From the NCBI RefSeq assembly GCF_000237925.1, contig NC_031498.1:14919906-14983905 (forward strand): a stretch of DNA of 64,000 nt, in the 5' to 3' direction. Origin of the DNA: Schistosoma mansoni (Eukaryota; Platyhelminthes; Trematoda; Strigeidida; Schistosomatidae). Both the position numbers and the translations under genes were made by a program. Below are positions 49,343 through 61,022 of this stretch, in pieces. The stretch's first letter is position 1; each line of letters begins with the position of its first letter. Below the pieces are notes generated by a model, which saw only the letters and a list, made by a program, of their open reading frames with translations, ran no database searches and had not been told where the DNA came from.

Positions 49343-49839
49343 TGGAATCCAAGGCCAACCAAGGTGCGTTTGCACTTGAAGGTCAAACTACCGTTATCTT
49401 ATTGGTGAGTAAGCCACGAGACCAAAGGCACCCAAGTTAGACATTTCTTTCTCTGGTGATCGTTTAATCAAGTAATACCTCTCTCAATGAGTTATCTTTC
49501 CAAACATAGGTAAACAAATTTCCTTTTCACTCTCAGACAGTAGAACTGACCATCTGATTACCAAGAGGCACGCCTGACAGTTCAGAGTTCATGTCGGACT
49601 TAAATATCAAAATAAAGTACTATGTTGGATCAAAAAGCCCAGGCCTGAAGTGTGATGGGGATGTATTTACTTCGTGCACTTAGTTGTAATCAAACAGTCA
49701 TGTTAGAGAGGGATAACCAGATGCTGCATGAGGTTGACACACCAGACAACTCATCCCGTTTGTGATCCATGATATGTATAAAAATAGACCATACATAAAA
49801 TATAAACAGTATACTAGCTCGCCTCCTGTTTTTAGACCT

Positions 49840-50510
49840 ATTATTCTGGTTCGCTAAAGTTTCCTGACAGTTTCTGAGTTATACCTTGTAGTTCTTTCAT
49901 ACTTGGTTCTCTCGAAACCTCTCCTAATGCAGTTGTTAAGTCTTCTAAATGTATCCCCATGTTAGTTCTAATGCTTTTCTCGATTTCTTCATCTGCTTCT
50001 GTGTATTCGGTTTGGTATGTGGCTTCCCCTGCTCTTGTTTGACTCTTGTTGGCTGCTTCTGTGTTCCTGTGTTTCCTTCCTTGAATCTTGCATGGGTTGT
50101 ACTCAGAGATCCATTTTCTCATCTGGTGATTCTTCGATAACAGTAGCTCATGCAATTTCAAGGTTGTTGCATCTTTAATCCATGTCAAAATATTCTTCCT
50201 TGTGGTCTCTCTCTTTTCTGGTAGATACTTTGAGGCTTCGGAATGTTCCTGAGATCAATCTTGAACTAGTTGAGCTTGTTAGCGTTTCGGAGGAAGGCAG
50301 CATTGGACTTCCGTAATGCAGCTTGCCCAATCACACAAGAGTTTTTCTGTTTCACTGTTAACCTGATGACCACCATGCGTTGGTATGAAGCTAAACCATT
50401 TCCTCACTTTCTCTTAATGTCATCTATGAACCTTTTGAAATTTTTACTGACGCATATGTGATCGACCTGATTCTTAGTAATGTTGTTTGATCCCACCCAC
50501 GTTGTCGTTT
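49840..50510 (-). mobile_element. RTE-type LINE, endonuclease-to-RT linker fragment
   Basis: Minus-strand frames read ALRKSNAAFLRNANKLN-like sequence (around 50270-50350) and EYTEADEEIEKSIRTNMGIH with MKELQGITQKLSGNFSEPE (50188-49841). These match the end of the endonuclease and the linker before the RT in the flatworm RTE family of 2925-3607. Both termini are missing; frames are broken. Confidence 0.75.
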
Positions 50511-53500
50511 CCTAATATCATTTTGCTTTTGTCTTTGAATTATAGTGCCTACGTTTATTTGTTTATATATGAATGATTACGTAATACAGTTCACATATAT
50601 ATTCCTCTTGCTTACTTAGATGTCAGTCACTTAAAATGCTGGACGACTCACTGGTTTGTTGGTAAGTACATGCCTCGTAATACCAGTTCACTCCCATTCA
50701 TGTTTGTATCGAGTGATTGGTGGTGTTTTAATCTGTATTGTACTGCGACAAACTGTAATCATCGTTTCGTATTATTTTCTGAAATCTATACATCTTTGTG
50801 GAACTATCTAAAGACGATTAGCAGAACAACTGATTTGAGAAGTGCTAGAAATATCTTGAAGATACTCCATTGCAAAGTTAAGAATTCTAAAAATTCTAAT
50901 TTGTCTTTGCTGTCGGCTTTTTTTCAGTGATTTCTTTTCGAGTTCTGCTAAACCAAAAGGATGATAACGGACAATAGTTTTCTTATAATAACGTGACCAT
51001 AGGCATAAAAGCACATCAAAGAACTAATATTCAAAGAAATGTGTGTACAAACCAATCCTTTACAAAAAGGTACAGTTAACGCTCGGTAAAAAGCAGTTAT
51101 CCCAATGGCAAAATTTCCTATCAGCCAAGGAACACTGTTTTTAAAAGCAAACATTCCCGGCGAACAGGGAATGCATTTCATTTTTATTGAGATGGGATGA
51201 AAACAATCGGTTCACACAGTAGCAATGGAAGCCAGTAATCCAAAACGGCATGCGCCAATAGGCAATGTTAAATAACACAAAGATGAAACAGCCACTTAAA
51301 GACTTGTTTTCCTCTGATGACGTAGTGGATAAGAAGACCCTGAGATGTTGATGGCACAGTTTAATGCATAACCTCCTGAACAAGTGGAACACGAGCTTGC
51401 TCATCCAGACACGTAGGCATTCGCCATTCAATATAGAAAAATGCATACACAGAATGAGGAAATAAACAACCATAATGTAAGTTTTATTTTAATAATAACA
51501 GGTCATCAGTTTGCTTTGAACCGCGTGACCTGAAGTACGGTTTTTGGGCTGCAAGGAAAATAATAGATCACGTCAGTGATATTGGAGATGTTTGATTCGC
51601 TATTCCGGCAAGATAAACTATGAATTGATGACTCAAACTTTTACATTATGACCTACAGAATGGTATTGGAAGACAAGAGGTGAGAACAATAAAATGAAAC
51701 AATAAAAGATGTGGCTGCTGGAGTTTCTGGAACATTTAATTCCCTTTGATCCTATTTCTGTTTTATTGAACGGCTTTCCTGATTCTAATATCGACACTCC
51801 CCCTATCATTTCAACTCATTCCACCATGTTTCACATTACAACTCATTGTTCTGTATTGCAGTATTAACTTACCTGAAGTCTCCAAACACACTTAGGTTAG
51901 CGGGATAGATAAAATAGACTTAGTTTTTAATTAGTTTTTGCTATTCAATAATTCACATAGTTTGTACAATTACCATTATTGACTGTAAAATTATTGTTTG
52001 AAAGAACATGAGTTTTGACCTTCTATTCTGTTTTAAAACACTCAGTGGTATGACACATTGATTATTGCCCACAAATACGCTGCTGCACACACATGTTTTT
52101 TGTTCTAAGTCATCCTTTGTTACGATAACAGATGTGCGAAATGTTCGCTGTCCATTTTTACAGATCACAGTGGTATCATGATTACACGCTTCATCTGGAT
52201 GCATATCTTGGATTAAAGCAGTTATTGTTAGAATCGCTAACTACTTATAATTCTGGATTACGAGACCAAAACAAACTCCAGCACCCCTATTCCTAACATT
52301 TTAAGTAACATTCGGTATAATTTTCTTGCGTGTAAAATTAATACTTAGTATAGTAACACCTTAAACGCCATTCCTAATACCTTCGTCATTCATTTTGGAG
52401 TTGATATATTTTGGCCCACTACATACTTCAGGAACGGCAGCTAACACGAGTTTTTGTTATGTTCGCTACTTGCTTAACGCAAAACATGGTATACAACTGC
52501 AACATTCGAACGTATAGAACTACACAGTCTAAAATCAGAAGACAAACTGAAGCTAGATAAGTGTTTGTTGTGTAAGAATTAAAATGCACAGAGAATTATG
52601 GGTATTTATAGATATAAGCGCTTGATATATCAACATTACAACTCAGCCAGTCCACAAACAGGCAAGTTATGCTACTATCCAATAGTAGCATGTCACATTG
52701 ATAATCTGGAAAACTCTGTCACATTCTGACTGGTTTGTAACTCTTAGGCTCCTTTAGGGCCTCTAGACGCCTCGTCGCACTTTTCGGAAGCCTTTCCAAC
52801 AGTTTTATCTGCCTATTTGCCATATCTTTGTTTTCTCCACAACAGACAGTTGATTACTGTTCAACGTTCACATCCAAATGTCTTGCCGCTCCCTTGCTTT
52901 CTTCTTTTCAGCATCATATCCTCAGTGTACAGATATGGGGCCTCTGACTTCTGAAACAAACCCAATGTACGTGTTTTTCAATATCATGGATTTCAACAAG
53001 CGCTTTTTATATGTACTTTATAACATTTATAAACTTCCTAAACAGTTGTAAAACACTGTATAGCTTTATATAGCGACGGTTATCAGGACAAACAATGAAC
53101 AAGGTTTAAGTATTATATCAAATACGGACCACTACAAACCTGTGTTCTAATTATTGATCTTTCTCTATGAGAAATTTGTATTATTCATGTCTGTTAGTTA
53201 TTCGAATAATCTAAAAAGCTCAACCACTCGATAACCCCAAAATAAGAGGAGAAGTAATCTATTTCCGATTGCTTTTGTATCATCTGAAATTTCGGATATT
53301 CATGAGATAGCGTTAAGCTGCATTTAATTTCCACTTTGTATTGTCGTTTAAGTGTTAATATAGTAGGCACAATTTCGACAGAGAAGGCTGGGAAGGAACT
53401 TGAATTCTGTATCCTTAGTCTTGGGCATCATTATGTGCTCATAATAATTTTTTTAAAACCAGTTGCAGGCTAGATGTGCTAAAGATAACCTGATATTCTT

Positions 53501-54690
53501 GGTAGCAATCAAATCTTTTATACCATACATACTTATCTTCATTTTTTTAGATTATACAGCAGCCAAGAATAAAAGGTGCGTCGGTACATTGCTGAAGCCT
53601 ACCTTTTAGCAGTTTTTGGTCATTCGCAGGACCCTGTGTTTTACTTATAACTGAGAGATCAAAACGTACACATCTATCAAAACATTTCCAAATATTTTGT
53701 AGCATCAGTGAATAGGCACCTCGTGCTCAGCTACTCGCTAAGAACACTTGCAATATCTCCTTAATTTTTCTCGGATGCTTCATCTTCTATTTCTTGCAAG
53801 TCGTGCTTCTCATATGGACATCAAATTTCCCAACTCACTCCAAGGGTAAAGTGTCTGAGTTTAAATAAGATAATCCCGCGTTCCACCTGCTCTTCGTGCA
53901 ATACATTAAACTTTAAAACCAAACTTTTTGCACCTTATAATTTCCCTATTTAATAGTGGTTTTAAAATCGATCATAACAATATCAGTAATGTGAAATGGT
54001 TTTCGTAAATACAATGCCTTATATAGTTAAATCATAAGATGTGATAATAAATACTGTTATATTCAATATTTTTATACTTGATGATCGAGAAAAAAATGAA
54101 ATAAAAACGAACCAAAAATATCAATGGTCCTGATCGTAAACTTAAGTACCTGATATTATGTTCCAAAATGACCATAAAATTATGTGACCTTAAAATTTGC
54201 ATGAAATACCGTCGACATCTATCCATTTACTGGCATGCTTATTGACTGGAAGCTTGGCTTGTGAGTTGAGCAATGACGTGAAGGTCAGATAATTATAGCA
54301 TGTGGATTTTATGTGATTATCACACAACACAACAATAACAGCCATAACCCAGGTTCGTCATACGAAAAAATAGTTCACGTTTTAGGTGTGCATACTGAGT
54401 TTCGTATGTGTTGATCATAATTATTCAGAAACAGGATTATGGAATGTGGTTGAAATGAGACTTTTAGGCTAAGCAGTTTCTGCAAACCTTAATAAATCTT
54501 CCCTAAACTACCCAAACCCTCTCCATTACCTCACTTGAAAAATTTTCACGGTCTTTCTCTACTTCAAGCGGGTTACCGAGAAGAAAGCTAGTATATTCTA
54601 AAAGAAAGCCTACTCAGATCACCTAGGAACACTGGACTTGAAATTTGTGCTTCACAACAATATAATACGAGAGTTGGCCAGTGTATAACA
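50511..54690. other. Mostly anonymous DNA upstream of OSBP
   Basis: About 4.2 kb with no firmly identified gene. Minus-strand frames at 50948-51473 contain hydrophobic stretches (SVPWLIGNFAIGITAFYRAL) but break between frames and match nothing I recognise. The candidate exon at 51953-52236 is listed separately. Confidence 0.4.
51953..52236 (-). CDS. Possible exon of a small secreted protein, unrecognised
   Basis: After a TTAG acceptor-like site the minus strand reads ILTITALIQD, like the end of a signal peptide. It is followed by a cysteine-containing stretch (DEACNHDTTVICKNGQ, KTCVCSSVFVGNNQC) and a stop at 51953-51955. The frame is open for about 94 codons. No family is recognised, and no upstream exon with a Met was found. 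It could equally be a chance frame. Confidence 0.22.
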
Positions 54691-54693
54691 AAG

Positions 54694-56990
54694 TTGCCAT
54701 TATTTCATTTTAAAACACAACCACTAATTGTAGACATAAAGCAATACTTCAAACACAATTTCCTTGAGAGAGCCGAAATGTTCTCTGTGAAATTCTTCGT
54801 GCTGTCTACAACGACAGGTAAGATGAAAAATGCTGTGGTTTTTACTATTGAACTCCGCACACCTGCTCTGAGTCCGGTAATACCATGTGATTTAGAGCTA
54901 GGATCGGCTTATTACTCATATCTGCTCTACAAGACTCATACCCCGAGTATATTAATAAATGTTCGTGATGTGACTGCCTTATTTATAAGATCTACCATTG
55001 GAGTCACCTCTTTGTCTGTTCTGACTGGCCCTTTATGGTAATCAGCCGTATTGTTCATGAGAAATATTGGACAGCACATTCAGGCTAATAATGGAATAAT
55101 ATATCAATATGAAGATGTAGGAGATATCCAAAGTGAAAATACCAAGCTATGAAGTCTTCCAACGATGTGATGCCGCTGGCTTTTGTTGACCTCCATGACC
55201 TTTTGACGAGAATTCAGCACCCATGGGCTCCACTTCCAGAATGACTTGCCAGGATGGTTCAGTGTTATTCTATGGTTACTATAGTACTATGAGAAATTTA
55301 TCTACATGCTTCATAAGATGCCCTATATTAACAAGAATCATTATCTTATTCTTCTACAGTTTTAAAGACGGAAAGAGAGATCATGAACTTAGGCATGAAT
55401 GAGTGATAACCAACAATTCGATCAAGGTGCTGATGTAATTATTGTTTGTTATTTCCTCTTGAAAACCATGTCTACTCTCCGGGCACCGTTATCAACTCTT
55501 CCAATAGCCTCACTAACAACATATCAGCTATAACACCAGTGTATGTGACTGAAGAAGCTGGTCTTCACTTGATCATTAATCTTAGACCTAGTTAGTAACC
55601 TGGTCCTTGTGGGTTACTGAGGATGCCACAGGTATTGTCGTTCGACAACACTATACCAGCAACACCTATAATTAAATCGTGCCCACACATTGAAACCAAA
55701 AGGCAGAAGCGAGGAGATTGGAAGATATATTAGATCGATTTTCAATATGTCGAGAAGTGACTGATCTAAACTGGCTAATGATCGCAGGAGAAGTTGAACA
55801 CGGCGTTCCTACTCATGATCTGGTGCGGGTGCATGATCGAGCGTCTTCAGTTAGGTGAGTCCATTAAATTTAATGTGGTCAGCATCCAATGTTGAACACT
55901 TACAGAGCTATTGATCTTGAGGATTTATTTACCGCTAAATTACACACATTATTGTTGTCGTAACGCAAGGACAATACTACAGAACCACGAACGATACTGC
56001 TCAATAATTCGCTTTCCCAGACTCAGCTCCCTAGGGATTGGAGGGATGAAATCTTTAGCTCTTAATTTAAGCATGGAAAGAGACAGATAGTGCATAACCA
56101 CCAGTCGGTCTTAGTAGCATACTAGTTAAGGAGTTTTAAAAAACAGTTTTGATTTTTTAAAAAAACCAGCGGTATTTTTCCCCGCTGAGTAAGTTATATT
56201 GTTTTGATCGTTAATAACGCATCAAGACTACTGTTTATACTTTGATTGAATCTCTTTCGGTTGAAGTATTCGATTAGAGTATCACCTTCGGTTTCTAAAG
56301 TAACAATAATAATAATATATTTCTGCAAGAGCAGGTACACACCATTTTTACAGGCATGATCTACAATTTACAACATATACTGGTTCACAGTATGCATATC
56401 AAGCAGGGTTGTTTAGTAATTATAATCTATAAAAGTTGATAACAGTTCATTCAGAAGTTACATAGCTTCACCCTCAGAGCAAGATTCTGAAGAGAAAAAA
56501 AGAGAAATCGAGGATATGAAAGATAACCAGTGCCTAACATTTATTAGTGGAACAGACGGAGGTACGATAAATTATTAGATTAAATTGACACTAGCTCATG
56601 CTACCAGAGTGAAATGTGATCAGAGACTCCAGAGAAGAGAATGCAGTAATAAAGAACAATGAGTTATGATACTTATCAAGGTGGAGTAGGTTCTAATAAA
56701 GGAAGGGAAGTCAAGGTTGGAATGAGGAAGAACAGAGAGTGCATATAGAGAGTAGAGTGTTAAGTAAAATAACAACCACATCCTTTACAGGCTGTTTTGT
56801 TTTTCATCATCCGATGCCTGCCACACAGTTTTCATGTAAAAGTACGAGTTAGCATGTTACAGGTTGTCTTAGTAGAATAGTTAATCCAGAATAAAAAAAA
56901 TAGAAACATGAGTCTGAATGGTGGGTGTAAGAGAAAAACCTCAATATCACAGATTGATTGACTAGTTCTCATCCATAAAGAGCTTGATAC
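54694..56990. other. Anonymous region, possible old LINE scrap
   Basis: The plus-strand frame 54694-55041 (115 codons) has no recognisable motif. Around 55960-56090 scraps such as LPRDWRDEIF and HNHQSV resemble the LPxDWK...NYRPVSL segment of LINE reverse transcriptases, but too weakly to assign. Nothing else is recognisable. Confidence 0.3.
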
Positions 56991-56999
56991 AAACAAAAT

Positions 57000-59900
57000 G
57001 TTCTGCTCCACAAACACGGGTGGATTGAAATCATCTCCCTCACCATCAGTGCTTGCTGGTCAATAACTCCACCCTCCCTCCTTTGTTGATAGTCAGTACT
57101 TTAGAGTACTTTGTTTTTTCTATTGTCTGTTAGTACTTTGGTCCTAACTATTTACAGTTTTCCACTTTTTTGGTCAAAAATCAATTTTTCTCCGGGTATT
57201 ATTGTGTCTGGGTTTTTTTAAAAAGGACATCTAATGACTGGAAAGTGCAATAAAAGAAATTGCCAGCGTCCAGGCGGTCAATATCCCGTTAACAGCGGCA
57301 TGCAGTTCGACGAGTGCAAAGGCTGGTATCACGATGTCTGCACAAATCTAAACGGTTCAGTAAGAATGGTTGCGTATGGCTCTGTCAACAGTGCTATCTG
57401 GATGCAAAAAGCTTGTTAACCGAGGCCTTCTGAATGGCCATTGCTGCGAAAAAGTGTCTTGGCAAGCGCGGTCGGGACACGTCGGACAGAACTCGATCTG
57501 TCGACACGCAGATTGATGTGAGGCAAGCATAGGTGAGTTCAAAGAGTGCTGACTAACATCGTCCAGAGGAGGAAGGACAGCCTCCGAAGAGAGCCGTCCA
57601 AACCAAAAACTCGAGAAAAGAAGTTCCTCCTGTCTCCCGTTTTCAAAATGGTACCCAGCAGGAAACTTCCAGAAGTCACAATCACAATACTCGATCGGTT
57701 TCCAGCGCGAAACATGACCCGACCTCCCAAGTCTTCGACAACCCTCCGGAATATCATAGTATGCCTGACGCGACCGTGGTCAATTCTCCGAACAACGTCG
57801 ACGATTGGGTACAGGTCGTTAGCAAAAAGCGGCAAAACGAAGTGAAAAGGAATCCTGTCTCATCAAAGTAGTCAATAAATCGAAGACTGATCACAGCGAC
57901 AGATCAGTTATTTTTCATAGAATCAAGAAGTGTGAAAGCTCTGAACCGAAAGCTCGTTTTGAGCATGACATAGTGTTGATAAAACAACTACTCAATCAAG
58001 TTATGCCGCAAAATACCTCCGGAGTCACCTTGCTCAAGGTGTATAGACTAGGTAGCCTGGCGAATTTGAAGCCTAATCATTCCAGACTGCTTAATGTAGT
58101 ATTCGAATCTTCAAATGAACGCGACCTAATTTTGCAAAATGAACATAAGTTAAAGGGTTGAGGAGTTTGTACAGAAAACCCAGAGTTCTCAATCGAAACG
58201 GCTTGGGACGTATTTCGAAATTTATACTTAAAAGTCACCACCCCCACATCCCTTGGACTACACCTAGGGGGCCAAGAAACTCCTCACCATGGTTCGATAG
58301 AGAGGTTCGCATCCTTATCTGTAACAGAAGGAAATTGTGGGATAGATTTGGGTTACTGGGGTCTGATGAGACAAAATATTAGTATCAAAAAGCTCGGAAT
58401 ACCTGTGCCTCGACCCTCCGGAAGTCCAGAATGCTGTGCGAAGAGAACATTGTTAAGGAACCCATAGAATGTCCTAAACGCTTGTATTCGTATATAAACC
58501 AAAGGACAAAAATAAGAAGAAATGTCTCTTCATTATGGGGAGACAATACTGCCTCATCATTAGTAGAGGACGACTTTAGCAAAGCTCAAGTATTCTCAAA
58601 CTACTTTAGCAATGTATATACCATAGGAACATCCTTCTCACCAGTCCATGAGAATCCCCCTACACAAACACTGGTCAGCATGACCATTAAAGAACTCGAT
58701 GTCCTTGGTCTGCTAAATAAACTTGACATAGGCAAATCCACTGGACCCGATGAACTACATCCTAAGTTACTAAAGGAATTAGCTAACTTTGTTGCGAACC
58801 CTTTAAGTATATGTTTTAGTCCATCCGTAACCCAGGGTTGCCTACCAAAAGACTGAAAGAACGCCATAGTAAGTCCTGTCTTCAAAACATAAGCTGGAGA
58901 ATTACCGACCAATTAGCCTAACTAGTATGGTTGTTAAAATCTCAGAAAAGATTATTCGGGAGGAGCTTTTTAAGTACCTCGAGGAAAACCGGATCATGTC
59001 GGAGAAGCAAAACGGTTTTAGAACAGGTTATTCTTATCTCACGAACTTATTAGTCGCTCGTGAAAGCTGGTGCGCTCTTAAGGACCAAAAGTTACCTGTA
59101 GACGTAGCCTACATCAACTTCAGCAAAGCTTTCGACAAAGTTCCGCATAACCGGCTGTTATATAAGCTAAGGAAAGTCGGGATTGGAGGCAATCTATTGA
59201 TGTGGATAAAAGACTTCCTAGTTGGGCGTCAACAAGGAGTAAGGGTGAACTTCAAGTTGTCTAGCTGGGAAACTGTGCTTAGTGGAGTCCCCCAGGGTAC
59301 ATTTTTCTGGCCAGTGTTATTCCTCTTGTACGTAAATGACCTCCCTCGTCTACTATCGTTATCAGTCTTGCTCTATGCTGGCGATGTCAAGATATGGAGA
59401 GCGATACAAAGTAAGGGTGATAGCTTAGAACTCTAAAACGAGCTGGAGAAATTATCTGAATGGTCCCAAACCTGGCAATTGCCGATAAATACTTCCAAGT
59501 GTATTGTGATGCATATTGGTCATCAAGGTACAGATACATAAACGGTGAATAAAACTGAGCTACCTATTGTCCAGACACATAATGGCTTAGGAGTCATCGT
59601 TAGTCAAGACTTAAAGACTACTGCACACTGCCTTGCAATAGCCGCCAAAGGTTTTAGAACTTTATGGTTCATACGTGGGGCTTTTAGTCATATCGACGCT
59701 AAAACACTTCTGACTTCGTATACAGTGTTCGTGCGTCCTAAACTTGAGTACAGCATACAAGCAGCTAGCCCCTGCCTGAAAAAAGACAGTGAGCTCTTGG
59801 AAGGGGTTCAGAGAACAGCAACTAAGCTGATTCCCTGAATAGCGAAGCTCCCATATGATGCTAGACTGACCAAGCTAAACCTATTCCCGCTGTCATATTG

Positions 59901-60290
59901 AAGAATCAGAGGCGACTTAATTGCAGTTTTCAAATTGCTTAGTGATAAATTTGCACCTGATATGCCCTCATTTTTCTTGTCTTCCAAAACAGAAAGTTTA
60001 CGAGGACACTCCAAAAAGGTTAACAAGCCCAGAACGAATTACTTGTCAGCTGACTATCGAATTTCCCATTGAATCATCAACGAGTAAAATTCATTACCTC
60101 AGCACGTGGTTGAGGCTCCATCCGTCAACTCTATCAAAAGAATGTTAGATCAACTGAGAAACCATCATTGCCAGGACTAAAACGGGCCATCAAGCCTCCT
60201 GTTCTTTCCAAACTGAAACTGATGTTACCTAGTCATATGAAATCATAAAATGGTTAACTCCCGGGATGTATTAATTCTGGAAATAAACTT
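57000..60290 (+). mobile_element. CR1-like LINE with ORF1 and RT, endonuclease apparently lost
   Basis: ORF1 begins at 57234 (MTGKCNKRNCQRPGGQYPVN) with a PHD-like Cys/His finger (DECKGWYHDVCTNL) and runs in broken frames to about 58155. RT-side sequence follows almost at once at 58190: NSSPWFDREVRILICNRRKL, STGPDELHPKLLKELA, NFSKAFDKVPHNRLLYKL, GVPQGTFFWPVLFLLYVNDL and LLYAGDVKIWR. The CR1-type endonuclease expected between them is not visible. The catalytic YADD reads YAGD, so the RT is dead. The 3' boundary is approximate; a CR1-like C-terminal region (LEYSIQAASPCLKKDSELLE) ends near 59840. Confidence 0.82.
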
Positions 60291-60554
60291 CAATGATTTA
60301 TTAATTGCAACGTAAGATTGTTATTGAAACTGAAGGTGTGACCTTGACTAAGGGACCTTGTCGGGACATTTGTCAGCACAAGTAAGCTATAACCCCTTAT
60401 AACATAATATACCTTTAGAGATATCATGTCTTCTCTGCATATATCTCAGATGTTTTTTCTTATAAGGTGATGTTTTTGTCTTGTTTGGTTATATTAACTA
60501 CATTTTCATTTGCTTGGTTGCAACTAAACTGTTTAGGTTATTTGCTTGGACCCA

Positions 60555-60869
60555 ATGAATTACCATAAGTACTTTGCTCCTCTGTGTTTTCGAAATCCTG
60601 GTTTTAAATCCAAATCCTTATTCAAAGGACGTTACCTCATCAAAGAGGCTGTGACACGTTGGTATAATAGACCTTATTTATCCTTATTAACAGGAAGATT
60701 GAATACTTCTGACTCCAAAAAAAGCGAAGGGAATGTTTCAAACCCAGATATGTCCGAGAGCCTTCCAGATGATGTAAATCCTAAAAACGGTGAGAGAGGA
60801 GGACCTTGTGGCCCAGAGCCAACGCGATATGGGGATTGGGAACGTAAAGGACGTTGTATCGACTTTTAA
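60555..60869 (+). CDS. SDHAF4: Succinate dehydrogenase assembly factor 4 (SDHAF4)
   Basis: SDHAF4 (yeast Sdh8) is a small mitochondrial matrix chaperone that binds flavinated SDHA and helps it join SDHB in complex II. The single-exon frame encodes 104 residues starting MNYHKYFAPLCFRNPGFKSK, a basic N-terminus suited to mitochondrial import. It ends in the family signature GGPCGPEPTRYGDWERKGRC followed by IDF, nearly identical to the vertebrate C-terminus. Human SDHAF4 is about 108 residues. An AG acceptor (GTTTAG, ending 60536) lies 18 bases before the ATG. The frame is open back to that acceptor, so a longer start is possible. A poly(A) signal AATAAA is at 60934-60939. The next gene starts only 153 bases after the stop codon. 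Confidence 0.93.
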   Translation: MNYHKYFAPLCFRNPGFKSKSLFKGRYLIKEAVTRWYNRPYLSLLTGRLNTSDSKKSEGNVSNPDMSESLPDDVNPKNGERGGPCGPEPTRYGDWERKGRCIDF

Positions 60870-60933
60870 TGATAATGGACAATATTCGGACTAGTTTTTG
60901 TAGTGACTTTGTACATGATGTGAATTTTAGCCA

Positions 60934-60939
60934 AATAAA
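60934..60939 (+). terminator. AATAAA poly(A) signal after SDHAF4
   Basis: AATAAA 65 bases after the SDHAF4 stop, followed by a T-rich stretch (TTTTTTAATTTTTATATTG) before the acceptor of the next gene at 61014. Confidence 0.55.
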
Positions 60940-61022
60940 TGATTGTCGAAAGCTTTTTTAATTTTTATATTGTTCGTGTACCAATATATATTTATAATGT
61001 TTTGACGATTTTAGGTTGAATA

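Noticed and set aside
50948-51473. Membrane-protein gene on the minus strand
   Set aside because: Hydrophobic stretches fall in two different frames without splice sites to join them; no family recognised.
54694-55041. A 115-codon plus-strand coding gene
   Set aside because: No motif, no splice-site context and no continuation in either direction. Could be a chance frame or an old element.
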